Shown one piece after another: positions 33,060-45,083 of a stretch of 64,000 bases of DNA (position 1 is the stretch's first letter; the number at the start of each line of letters is the position of its first letter). The stretch comes from Hydnum rufescens UP504 (Eukaryota > Basidiomycota > Agaricomycetes > Cantharellales > Hydnaceae), in the NCBI GenBank assembly GCA_014904985.1, contig MU128936.1, forward strand, positions 1-64,000. Reading direction: 5' to 3'. Below the pieces are notes generated by a model. It saw nothing but the letters and a program-made list of their open reading frames with translations, was not told where the DNA came from and did not search any database. The translations under genes and the position numbers were made by a program.

Positions 33060-33530
33060 TGGCCTGAGGACATGTGACACCAGCAACGGAGAGGACCCCG
33101 CCGAGCTCAAGGACCCCTCGGACCCAAAAAAAAAGTGCTTTTTGCCCATCTTGAACGTCACATTCTTGAAAAGTTTTGAGCATCAAGGTGTCTACAAAAA
33201 GCTCCTGGAAATAGCCAGTTGTTCTCAGTGGTCCAAGTTTTCTGAGTGTGACACAATCTGGCGCCCGATCTAGGTAGCAATGCCCCCCAGGACAGATTGT
33301 TAGACTTTGTGTGCATACAGTAACCTCAGAACCCCATTCAGTGTCCAATTTTTCTGAGTGTGACACCCGATAGATAGCAATGCCCCCTAGGGCATGTGAC
33401 ACCCGATCTAGAATAGCAACGCCCCCATGGCAATGTGACTGGATTGTTATCTGTGGAAGCAACTTTTTCTATTTTGTGACATGACAGATTGTTAGACTTT
33501 GCGTGTGTACAGTACTGGATGAGGCTTCAC
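33060..33530. repeat. Diverged tandem repeat upstream of FunK1
   Basis: Units of roughly 190 bp recur. The string ACAGATTGTTAGACTTTG occurs at 33,291 and again at 33,484, and CTGAGTGTGACAC occurs near 33,240 and 33,352, followed by a GGGGGCATTGCTA-type motif (plus strand GCAATGCCCCC) three times. It lies just 5' of the FunK1 start. No gene is assigned. Confidence 0.7.
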
Positions 33531-34377
33531 TCTCTGGCTATTTCGGCGAAAATATCCCGCGTTGGGATTTAGAGACGCCACGGCATCCCAGATTGTCCCA
33601 CTGTGGAGGGGAAGCTTGAAGCTTATCCACGAGCATAAAGTTGACTCCGACACCGTCAACATCCGCTGTTGGACTACATGTGTGGGAGTAAGAACCGGCA
33701 CTCGAATACGACTGATATAAATCAATATTGTGGATTCCGTGAGCAAAATGTGGTCCCCCATGGCTTGCGGACGCGTAGCGGCGATTGTTCGTTGGATGCG
33801 AGCGACCCACGCGTCAAACAGAATTTCGATGTGAAAACTCATGCCCTCCATCATCTTTGGAGGCTTAGGGCTGTCGGCTGCAGCTGTTGAGACAAGAGCC
33901 GGAAATGGCACACGAAGTACCATTGTGAAGTGATGATGCCGTATTCGCTAGCCGGCCAACATCAATATTACTACGGTGTCGAGGTCTCTTCGGTCTTGAC
34001 AAGTCTAAGGCCGTCATAAAATGCACTATATTCCTGAGGCCTGTCCATGACACGGCACAAAACAAAAAAATGACTTGAACAAACATTGGGACAATCGTGA
34101 AAAGTGCCGTTTCGGTGTTGCAAATACAAACGCGGCGACAACGCAACATGGAAGGCGGGCGCATTACGGCAATCAGGAAAATCACAGCTAAGCATGATTG
34201 ACTCTAAAGCCCAATGACATTCACGAGGTGGGATTCGAATCACAGGCCTGCCATCAGTAAGGTAGTTAGGCTCATTCCCAGTGTTTGCGGAGTTAATATA
34301 GATCGTCACGTGCACGCAAACCTCATTACCTCAAAACTCACTACCACCATCTTCCATCGTTGGAGGCTGGAAGCATC
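33531..34377. other. Spacer with weak open frames
   Basis: Minus-strand open frames at 33,492-33,923 and 33,971-34,315 have no recognisable domain and no supported splice structure. I treat the stretch as non-coding, including the promoter of the chitin synthase gene at its right end. Confidence 0.35.
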
Positions 34378-37300
34378 ATGACTCCAACGTCGGCACTCGC
34401 AGTCAATGACCTCACTCAGTTGGTCACTGACGATGGCTCCGGCCGTATTGTATACCCCGCGGAGGAATCGATTCTAGACGTTTTACAGCAACGTTTCCGC
34501 GCAGAGCAGATGTCCACATGGATAAGGGACAGCACCCTTGTCTCCTTCAATCCTTTTAGAGCTCTCGATAATTCCTCGGATGCGGCGAAGCGGGCGTATG
34601 AGGACAGCTACAGACTAACTAGTCTGGACGACGCATCACCGCCTCTTCAACCTCACGTATATGAGCTAGCTGTCCGGGTGTATCTCATGATGCGTCGGCG
34701 TCTTGAATCACAAAGTGTCATATTCCGGTGGGTTGTGAATGCATTCCAAAGTTTGACGTACGTTCACAATCCGATTACAGTGGTATCACTGGCTCAGGCA
34801 AATCCCACAACGCACGGCTATTTTCGGCACAAGTCTTGCGCTTATCGTCCCACTCTCGAAAAGATATAAAACTTGCTGATCAGATTCGCGCCTTCGAATC
34901 TATTCTCGAGTCCTTTGGTCATGCCAAGACTGCCACCAATCCCTCAGCCTCCCGTTATACCAGGCATACGGAACTGCATTTCAATGATAAGGGGCGTATC
35001 ATAGCCGCGCAAGTCCTAGCCTCGGCACTCGATAAAAGCCGTCTTGTTCGTCTTTCTCATGATGAACGTTCCTACCACGTTTTTTACCAGCTCCTAGCTG
35101 GTGCCCTCCCCGAGGAGAGGGATGCTTGGGGCTTAGACGATGCGTCTGACTACGCGCTATTAGCGTCGTCCGGATGCTATCGATTACCGGGTGGTCCTTT
35201 CAGTGACGATTCAGTCAATATGGATGACCTCCGCGCTAGTATGAAGACGCTTGGCTTCAAACCAAAACACATATCTTCCATATTCTCGCTCCTCGTTACT
35301 GTCCTTCTCATCGGGAATATCACATTCTTCGATTATGGTACTAAAGAGATCACGTATGAATCAGCGCGCGTAGCCAACTCGGTCATTCTCGAACGTGTAT
35401 GTGGCCTATTAGGTGTCGAACCCGAGGATCTAGAGCGGACCCTCACGAACAAAACGAATTATGTGCGCAAAGAGCTGCATACAGTGGTCCTTGCTTCTCC
35501 GGCTGCAGCTGTACAACGAGATCGTCTGGTCCAAGATTTGTACAGTATCCTCTTCGCATTCATCGTTGAGACAGCAAATCATCGCATTGCCCCTTCACTC
35601 TCAGAATCGACACCTCCCTGTACCCAGATCATCCTCTTTGATGAGCCTGGCTTCCAATCGCGTAGCAGTACCGGTTCTTTGAGCCTCACAGGTTCTGCCC
35701 CCCTTGTTTCGGCACATGGCCACAACAAGTTTGAAGAGTTTATGATCAACTTCCAGAACGAAATCGTACACTCTTACATAACTCGACGGACTTTCGACGA
35801 TTCTTCAGAATATAATGCACGCATGATTGCCGATGGAATCTCCCTCCCCGTTGTGAATACAATGGACAATGCAGCATGTCTTGAGCTCCTCCGGGGCGGG
35901 ATAGCAGGCCACGACAGACTGCCAGGGGGTGTGTTGGATGTTATAGGGAAGGCTGCTTCGGCCTACCGTCAAGGCAAGCTCTCTGAACAACGGGACGAAG
36001 AACTCCTGCGAGAGCTCACCAACAAATTCGGACTCCACGCCTCTTTTGTGCGACCCACACAATCCGCTCCATCCACTACCACTCTCTTTGGCATCAATCA
36101 CTATGCGGGTAACTGTACTTACGATATCAGTGGCTTTGTCGAGCGTAATGCAGATCTCCTAGATTCCGCATTCGTATCGCTTCTTCGATCGTCAACCGAT
36201 CCTTTCGTATCGAAGTTGGTGTCTGGCCCAAGTCTTGCGGCTGAAACCCATCATAATGATCCCAATATGGTCGTCCAAGCCCAGGTGTCTTCTCGTCCTC
36301 TGCGCCAGGCGACCCCTGTCATTTCCCCACTCGGCGTCATTAGGCCTTCTCAAGAGTCTTCCCTCGACCCCCGGATGGTGTATCCCATCACAGCACAAAC
36401 CAACTCTACTATGGCAAATTACATTCACAGTTTTGATCACACTCATATATGGGATGTTGCATGCATTCGACCCAATGACTCGGCTTCCCCAAATTCCTTC
36501 GATAAACGCCGTGTCAAGGCACAGCTTCGAGCACTCCTACTTGCCGACAGTGTCGCGCGTCGATCCATCGAGTATTCCGCTTACTACGATTTCGATGCGT
36601 TCTGCGATCGTTATGCATATAGCGATACTGTGGGGCAGGATCCTTTGGACCGAATTACCGCTGTACTTCAAGATTACGGTCTAGTTGAAGGCCCTGAATA
36701 CGTCATTGGCCACCGCTCCGTATGGTTGTCCTTCCCGGCATTCAGGGCACTAGAAGATCCGCTTCGTACTGCCGAAAAGGAACGTCGCAAGATTGCACGT
36801 GGCCTTGGTGGAGGCGACGAAACAGAGAGTGTACTTGATGGTGACGATATCAGTGTGATTGGAGACATCGGAAGCTCTTCACAGTGGAAACCGAGCACTC
36901 AACCTGGTCACGGTGGCGCGGGAGAAAGCACCGATAACCTTCTTCGTCCAACAAATGGCGCGAACCACTACAACACTCCCAATTCGCCAGGTTACGATAC
37001 TGGTGGCTTGCCCACCCCCACGTTCCGTTCCACAGGCGGTCCGTTTGCGGATCCGGAACCTAGTTTAGCTTGGGGCTCGGAGTGGGAAAAGAGTGGAATG
37101 GATACGCCGCGCTCCGAGGGCTCCCATCTTCCCACTCCGCTATTGAATCCTTCTTCGAAGGGTGGAGTGAAGGATGGTACAACGTTGGAGGAAGTTGCGT
37201 CGTCATCTCCTCGTCGATGGTGGGTTCGATTTGTGTGGCTTTGTACATGGTGGATGCCAAACTTCTGTCTAACGTAAGCCCGCCTCGTAAACTCTATGAT

Positions 37301-40300
37301 TACGAGCTGACATGTTATATCCCGGTAGTCGCATTGGGAGAATGAAACGCCCCGATATTCGAATGGCCTGGCGAGAAAAAGTTACCATCTGTATGATGAT
37401 ATTTGGTTTATGTGGGATTATCCTTTTCTACATCATCGTGTTCGGCCGTCTGTTATGCCCTGGACAAAATTTAGTATGGAGTGAGGCCGAACTTGGTGGA
37501 CATTCTACCGCAACCAACTTTTGGGTGGCGGTGGCCGGTGAAGTATATGATATCACTCCGTTTTGGCGTGGCGATCATAGTAATGTCGCAGCCGTCCCAG
37601 TCACCCAAACCGACATGCTTACGCTTGCAGGTTCGGAAATAACCCATTACTTTCCTGTTCCCCTCGTCACGGGCTGTTCGGGCTTCGTAACCGACGCATC
37701 CCTTGCCCTTCAACCTGAAAATTTCAGCATTGAAGTTCCCAATGCCGTGCACTATTCTGGCCAGCAGACTTCCCTCACTGGCGCTCTTACGAGTGAGGCT
37801 TGGTACCCAAGTGTTTTTCTCCCCGCCATGAAGCAGTATCGCAAGGGCACCCTTGTTTATACCAGAGGCACCATTGCTAAACAGGCCAATAACGGGAGGC
37901 GAGTTCCCCGTGCTCCTTCTACGCCTTATGTCATAATACTGATTAATGTATATCAGGAATTGGGCATACTGGCATAACGAGATTTTTGACTTATCCGATT
38001 ACATTTACACATTGCAACGCATGAATCAGGCTTCGAACTATCAGTTTTTAGATACCCAAGTCAGCAACCTGTTTAAACAACAACCTGGTCAAGATGTCTC
38101 CAAACAGATGGATACGATCTTCGCGAATTACACTTCAACGACGCGTGATCAAACGTACGCCTGCCTTAAGAACAACTTCTATTATGGGAGGGTGGACTTT
38201 CGCGATTCTCCAAGGTGCAAAGTTAATAACTACATTCTACTATCGTTCTCCGGTGTCCTATGCGCCACAATTCTCGCGAAATGTAAGTACGGCTATCATG
38301 TGAGGCTTTAGTGTCGGGACAGCTAACCCTTGTCTTCCAGTCTTGGCTGCTTTACAATTGGGTTCGAAACGTAACCCCGAAATGCTGGATAAATTCGTAA
38401 TTTGCCAAGTCCCGTGTTATACCGAAGGAGAGGAGTCCCTTCGTCGCACAATCGATTCGCTGGCTGCCCTGCGTTATGACGACAAACGGAAGTTGATCTT
38501 CCTGATATGCGATGGTAACATCATTGGGAGTGGGAACGATCGAACCACGCCCCGCATCGCGCTCGACATCCTTGGGGTTGACCCCGCTCTTGATCCCGAG
38601 CCTCTACTTTTCCACTCGGTTGGGGAAGGGTCAAAACAATTGAACTATGGGAAGGTATATTCCGGCCTCTATGAATTTGAGGGACATGTTGTACCGTGCG
38701 TTGTTTGATAGCTTGCCACACCTCGAAGTCATCTTAAAAGAATCGGTCACCTTTTCAGATACCTTGTGGTAGTGAAAGTCGGCAAGCCGACCGAACGATC
38801 CCGACCCGGAAATCGAGGCAAACGTGATTCCCAAATTCTCCTCTTGCAGTATCTTAACAGAGTTCATTTCGACACCCCAATGAATCCCCTCGAGCTTGAA
38901 ATTTATCATCAAATGCGCAACGTCATCGGTATTGACCCCGCCTTCTACGAATACATTCTCATGGTGGATGCTGATACCGTCAGTACCCTAATTTCGAACG
39001 TCGCGTCCGGAGCTGAAGGCATCCTAATCTCTTTAGAGTGTAACGCCTGACTCACTCAATCGTCTTGTCGCGTGTACGGCCGATGATGCCCAGATCATTG
39101 CACTCTGCGGGGAGACGAAGTTAGATAACGAAGAGGGATCCTGGTGGACTATGATTCAGGTAATCATGTTGCGCAATTGCCTGCATGAATCCCTCATCTC
39201 TGATCCCGGTCTAGGTGTACGAGTACTATATCTCGCATCATCTTTCTAAGGCATTCGAGAGTTTGTTTGGATCGGTAACTTGTTTGCCCGGATGTTTCAG
39301 TCTCTATCGCATTCGCACGTCTGACAAAGGCCGACCTCTAATTATATCCAACCGAGTCATTGACGACTATTCGGAGAATATTGTTGACACATTACACAAG
39401 AAAAACCTCCTTTCACTTGGCGAAGATCGTTATCTGACAACTATCATGATGACTCACTTTCCGACATTCAAAATGAAGTTCACTCCGGATGCGACTGCCC
39501 ACACTGTAGCACCAGATCGATTTGGCGTCCTACTTTCCCAGCGTCGACGTTGGATTAATTCCACCATTCATAATCTTGTGGAACTAGTGTTTTTGCCGGA
39601 ACTATGTGGTTTTTGTCTGTTCTCTATGCGGTTCTTCGTCTTTCTGGATCTCATCTCGACCATCGTGAGTCGCTGTCATTTTTGGTAGGGATGTTCCTGA
39701 TTTGTACGTCCCCAAAATAGATTCTTCCCGCCACTGCCGTATATGTAAGCGCTCTAACAAAGACGACGTACTTCTAGCACTTAAAGCATTTGTAACAGCT
39801 CGTCTACCTTATCGTTGAGGTGGCTACGAAACAGACAGCCGTCCCCATTATTGCGCTGGTGATGATCGCTGCAACGTATGGTTTGCAGGTTGGCCCTATC
39901 TTCCGCACTAAACATCATTGTCACAAATTTATCACGCCCCGATATACCACAGGTCGTCATATTCTTGTTAAAACGCGAATTCATGCTGATTGGATGGCTG
40001 ATCATCTACCTCCTCTCGTAAGTTTACCTCGCGCTGCTGTCGTGGCATTTTATGATCTGGATCTTTTTCGCAGGTACCCAGTGTACAGTTTCTTCCTACC
40101 ATTATATTCATTTTGGTGCATGGACGACTTCAGCTGGGGGAACACCCGTGTCGTCGTTGGTGAAGGAAACAAGCGGAGAGTAGTGATCGACGACGATGAG
40201 AAATATGATGACTCCATGATTCCCCTCAAACGGTTCAGTGGTACGTTCAATTTGGCCCTTACCCTCCGGGACCAGACTCACATGTCATCAACAGAATATG

Positions 40301-41108
40301 AGGCAGAGGCATGGGAGACACGATCACATGTATCCGACGCCCGCAGTGGGGGAGGCAAGGCGCAATCACAAGCACGATCTGGTCCTGTTCGCCGCTCGCC
40401 ATCGCCATTGAGCTATCAACCCTCGCAAGGCGACTTCTACAGAGACACTAATCTCACATACAACAATTCGTCGAATCCAAATGCTCGACTTCCACAAACA
40501 CAAAGCGCCCGTGCCATGTCCACGTCTCAGCATGGTGCACCTCAGATCTCCCTTCCTTTCATGAACGCCGGTGGCTTTGGAATCGGATCTCAAGCTGGTT
40601 CAGAATATGGAGGTCAATACCCGTACCCAAGTTCTCAAGCCACGGGTTTATTGCCTGGATATGCCGGCAGTATGTATGCCGTGGGGGGGCCAGTGGCGCC
40701 GCGGAACACGATTATGACAAATCTTAACATGTTCTCGAGTGGGCAGTCGATGCAAGGCGGTCCAGATAGTAATCCCGGCTTCTCCGCATTCGGTGTCCAG
40801 CGACCAATGTCGAGTTTTACTGCTCTGGGGACCGCAGCAAGCCCTTTCGCATCTGGCCCAAGCCAGAACCCCGACCCAGGCAACGATGAACTACTGGCAG
40901 TCCTTCGTACATATCTCGGAACACAGGATCTAATGACTGTTACAAAAAAGTGAGTATTTTCAGTACACATTAGAGAAAACGCATCTCATGTCAAATCAGG
41001 ACCACCCGAGAAGCTGTAGCTGCACATTTCCCAAATGCCGACCTGAGTTCTAAGAAGGAATTTTTGAACTCATCCATTGACCAGATTTTGTCTACAGTAC
41101 CATCATAA
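34378..41108 (+). CDS. Class V chitin synthase with myosin motor domain
   Basis: The enzyme polymerises chitin from UDP-GlcNAc at growing tips; the motor-like head helps hold it at actin-rich sites. Thirteen exons give 2,016 codons with every join in frame: 34,378-34,727, 34,781-37,273, 37,329-37,898, 37,957-38,282, 38,341-38,695, 38,759-38,978, 39,037-39,159, 39,215-39,664, 39,721-39,744, 39,799-39,888, 39,953-40,017, 40,074-40,949 and 41,000-41,108. Order of parts: motor domain with P-loop GITGSGKS (split by intron 1) to about residue 780, membrane segments, a cytochrome-b5-like region ([16 protein letters not shown]), the chitin synthase core ([31 protein letters not shown]), further membrane segments, and a C-terminal DEK-C-like tail. 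Intron 3 is GC-AG. The start at 34,378 is the first ATG; a TTG lies upstream in frame. Confidence 0.92.
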
Positions 41109-41574
41109 AACCCTTGACTTTAGTTAAACATTGCACATTGCTTCAATCTCTCGGACTTGTAGCGTATCTAGACCTCCGCCCCGTAATCATCATGCATTCC
41201 AGCCCCTTTCATAAAGAGACGAACTAGAAATTCTGTGTGAAGTCATGTAGCGCCACTCAGCTAATCGCGAAACGAAATCCAGGACCGTGGCACATGCTGA
41301 ATAATGTAGAGTAGCGTTTACCAGAAGGCTGGCAGTTCTAGAGGTCGCTGCGTGCTCTGACGATGCTTGGCATTCCAACAATATGAATTTTCTGTTCTTC
41401 AGTGATGAAGATTTCATCTTGGTGGGTGTCGAGTCCAGGGTTCGCGGGCCCCCAATTGAGGCTAAAGTAGAGCAATGATGGAGCACACAAAATAGTCTAC
41501 AAATCCGACTCTACAATACATACAGTACGGAACCAAGACGCGTCGCGGGAGTCGCCGAGGTATGCGGTTACTGA
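41109..41574. other. Intergenic region
   Basis: No gene was seen. It must hold the end of the chitin synthase transcript and the promoter of the CDC7-like gene. Confidence 0.4.
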
Positions 41575-43938
41575 ATGACGATGAGCATCCAATTCCTCTC
41601 CAGCCACTCGAGCAATCCCCTCCAAGTGCCATCAGTAGGTGCTACTCGTGTTTTCTCCTGGACCCGCCCTCCTGAGCGTGACGCATCACCAGGACGATGC
41701 TGTCAATGCGTCCTATGTAGAGCAGCTCCGCCCCATCCTACAAATTGAAAAGTCGCGTGCAGCAAGAGGCCTGCCCCCGAAGACCTCATCTACACCCCAT
41801 ACTACCCGTGCTCTTCACTTAGACGAGCTTGAAGAAGACGATCGTATGGTGCCGCGTTCCTCTGGAAGTTACATGGTCACGGAGGCTGTCGACATCCAGC
41901 AGTCTGAGAAGAGTTCATATTTGCAAGAAATGCCTATTACCAATGCTAGCGTCTTTCGTGAAGATGGCCAAAGCGCGCGCCTAGATATCCGTATCCCGGA
42001 CTCTATGGAGGCATACCCTGAAGACGATGGTGCAAAATGCCAACCTAATGCCGATGATGAAGGATGCGAAGATGAGAAAACTATACTTTTGCGGCACCCT
42101 GCAGATCGGGCTCAGATTGAAGCTGAAATGGAGGACTTGCTCAATGCCGTACCGCGCATTAAGGACGAGTACACCTTGTTAGATCGACTCGGAGAAGGTA
42201 TTCGAGCCAACGACTATGCACGATTTTTTTTTGCTGATTCTTATTATAAAAGGAACCTTCTCTTCTGTCTACAAGGCGATCGACCTGAACCACACTCACT
42301 ATTATAACTGTCCCTGGTTACAATCGTTTCGATCCCCTTTTCCAGCCCCACGACCGGCCAAGTATTACGTTGCGTTGAAGCGAATATACGTCACGTCCAG
42401 TCCGAGTCGGATTGCGAATGAGATCTCTATTCTTGAGGATTGTCGAGGTTGTCGGCATGTTTCGCAAATTATCACAGCATTCCGATGCAAAGACCAAGTC
42501 GTGGCCGTTATGCCATATTGCAAACATGTCGATTTTCGAGTTCGTCATCAATATATCCAAGCTTTTACATAGAAAATGACCACCTCTATTAACAGGAATT
42601 CTACCAAATATTGACAATCCCAGGTATTCAGGCCTATTGTCAATGTCTTTTTCGTGCTCTACGAGATATACATGGTCGAGGAATTGTCCATCGCGACGTG
42701 AAACCAGCTAATTTCCTCTTCAATCCTGCCGATCGAATCGGAACGCTATGCGATTTTGGCCTGGCCCAGGTATGACACCTACCTTGGGCTTTACCACGCG
42801 CTCATTCATCGTCCCCAAGCGAATTGAGTCAGATATCACCTCAACCTGCCTGCATACCTCTCCTAACCATCTCGGGCCTCACGGTCGCCACAAGACTGTG
42901 AAGGAGAATCAGAAGATTCGCATTAAAGAGAAAATGTTAGACGCACGACGGAAGTCGGCAAGCACTAGTGACAGAGTGGGTGTTCCAGCGGAAGAGACAA
43001 GGTAATGTCCACAGCAACAACTTGTCGTTGTCATCCATTGAATGACTCCGTGATCAGACCTTCAATCAAAACGAATCGTGCTGGTACGCGAGGTTTCCGA
43101 GCTCCTGAAGTTCTGTTGAAGTGTCCAGATCAGTCCGCCGGTAAGTGTTGTGGGTTTTGGGAACTATTCTTATCTGATGCTTCGTCTTAGCATTGGACAT
43201 TTGGTCAGCGGGAACTATATTACTTACAATTCTTGCGTGCAAGTTCCCAGTGTTTACCGCTAGCGATGATGTGGAGGCTCTGATGGAGCTTGCTGCTGTA
43301 TTCGGAAGGCGGACGATGGAAAGGTGTGCACGGCTGCACAGTATGTTGACTTTCACTTCGATTTTAGAAAGCAGACTAATCGACTGGCTATACGTGGTAG
43401 ATCGGACATTTGCAACGAACGTGCCATCAGTCGACCATCCTGAAATTACGTGGGCTGAGTTGGTCAACAGGATCAACCCCACATGTATCAGAATCCGACC
43501 CAGCGCCAGATTCGCCCTCTTCCCCGTCGGAGCCCAGCCGCTACGCAGGAATTACCCACGGTTCGATCCTCTACTCATAATCTCCTTGTGAAATCCGCTG
43601 TGGACCTGATGTCGAAATGCCTTCATTGGGACCCAACACAACGCATCACCGCTCGTGACGCCCTCTACCATCCTTTTCTCGCCATGGACAAAGAGGATCG
43701 GATCACCGAAGATGACCGTGACTACCCACACCCCTTCGGATGTGGCGTATGCGGTGATCTGCACTTCCGAGACGAATTGACCGATGAACCTTGCATTCTT
43801 GTTCCTGTCGAAAAACAAACAATACCAAAGACACTGCAGTCCGGGGAGGGGATCGCTATTGGCGTTGAGCCTTGTGCTTTCCATCAACTAGGGAGTATGG
43901 GGACTCGGGTTCCCGTTGGTGGAAGGATCGAAGAGTAG
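41575..43938 (+). CDS. CDC7-like cell-cycle kinase (DDK catalytic subunit)
   Basis: CDC7/Hsk1 phosphorylates MCM proteins to fire replication origins. Exon 1 is 41,575-41,634 and exon 2 starts at 41,693. After an acidic N-terminal part come YTLLDRLGEG/TFSSVYKAIDL (glycine loop across an intron), YVALKRIYVTSSPSRIANE, GIVHRDVKPANFLFNP, LCDFGLAQ, a long insert between DFG and the activation segment (typical of CDC7), AGTRGFRAPEVLLKC, ALDIWSAGTILL and LMSKCLHWDPTQRITARDAL. The tail has CGVCGDLHFRDEL. The frame breaks at the C4 run 43,477-43,480; one more C gives INPHMYQNP in phase with the rest. I believe the gene is intact apart from this. The next gene is convergent, 166 bp away. Confidence 0.85.
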
Positions 43939-44104
43939 CCACCACACTTCTGTAGCCCTTCTCATGAACATAGACCTCATCGCACACATCCGATACTTTC
44001 ATATCATAAAGATAGAGAACCGGACGTCCCAACCACAAGGAGCGTAGGGGTGCCCAAATCAATCAATTAGGGACGAATAAGAATTACGAACAGAAATACT
44101 GTTG

Positions 44105-45060
44105 TTAGTACGGCTTGAATCGCCTGGATTCTTTCAACTTGGCAATCCTGATCTTGTCCTCCTCGAAATTGCGACGAAGATGCATGAAGTCTAAAGGAGC
44201 GAGGGATCAACAAGTGAAACAGGAAGACAAAGAATGTTTGGACCTTTGCGCTTCTGCTCCCGAATCTGGAAGGTGTAAAAATCGGGCTTCTCCTTTTTCT
44301 TCTTCTTCCTCCTCTCTGGTTCTTGGCTCTTGCCGGTTGCAGCGTCGAGCTGGAACTTTTTACTGGCCACCGCGACGCCTCCCCCAAGGGTGTTGCCGTA
44401 TGCTCCACCACGTGTGACGAGAGTAAAGCCCTCCGCATCCACAATTGCCTCTCCCTTGTTGTATTTTGATTTCGGTTTGGTGAAGGAGCGGATGAATTCG
44501 AAATGCTCCATATAAGTGTCAGCGTGACGTTTCGCGATTTCCAGAGGGGGATGAAGAGCATCGTATTGCGCAAGATAATAGCGCAACCCCATTGGCTCTT
44601 CAGAATCGGAGTCTGGGGGCCAATGTTTTCGTTTGGCAGAGGTGGAGAGGGCGAGTGCGAGAGGAATAGCTGAAGAATCGAGAAAAATTATGTGGGCGGT
44701 ATGGGCAGTATGATGAAGTGAAGGGGGAAGAGGAGAAAGAGGGCATATCGGGGGAGCAAGGGATTCCCCTTGGTTCTTGCTACTTCCCTCGCTGTTGTCT
44801 TCACTGGTGTGCTCTGTCTCGAAAACGATGTTTTCGACGGGACCAGAGGACTTGAAGAAGCGAGCGAGCTGATGTTTTGTACAATCTACAGGGAGATTTG
44901 CGAGGAAAAGGGTACGATCGGGAGGGAGTGAGCTACTTTCGTTCGATTCGTGTTTTCTGGCGTAGATAAAGTGCTGGGAATGGGTCTGGGAGAGAAAAAG
45001 TGGAACGCATTCCATGCCCAAGTCGCTCACGTGGGTGCTTTCCTTGGACGCGAAATTCAA
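44105..45060 (-). CDS. RRP7: Ribosomal RNA-processing protein 7 (Rrp7)
   Basis: Rrp7 acts in the small-subunit processome during 18S rRNA maturation in the nucleolus. Exon 1 is 45,060-44,244 and exon 2 is 44,190-44,105. Landmarks: SLPPDRTLFLANLPVDCTKHQ (RRM-like start), an acidic insert, MGLRYYLAQYDALHPP, DAEGFTLVTRGGAYG, and the C-terminal block FYTFQIREQKRK joined to DFMHLRRNFEEDKIRIAKLK and the ending SRRFKPY. The C-terminal block is the family signature and forms only after the 53-nt intron is removed. Met at 45,015 is an alternative start. The next gene starts 23 bp away on the other strand. Confidence 0.85.
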
Positions 45061-45083
45061 ACTCAGCTTTGTACTCCGCCGTG
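45061..45083. promoter_or_regulatory. 23-bp gap between divergent start codons
   Basis: RRP7 (first Met at 45,060) and the coiled-coil gene (Met at 45,084) face away from each other. Even if RRP7 starts at 45,015 the gap is only 68 bp. The two promoters must overlap the coding starts. Confidence 0.55.

Noticed and set aside
33051..33161. Upstream Met at 33,161 as start of the FunK1 gene
   Set aside because: The extension lies in the tandem repeat region and has no family similarity. Met at 33,050 fits the usual N-terminus better.
34205..34260. tRNA-like TTCGAAT loop on the minus strand
   Set aside because: The flanking bases do not pair into a T stem, and there is no matching acceptor stem.
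43465..43500. Tiny intron in CDC7 to explain the frame change
   Set aside because: The only GT-AG pair would give an intron of about 29 nt, far below the others in the window. One missing C in the C4 run is simpler.
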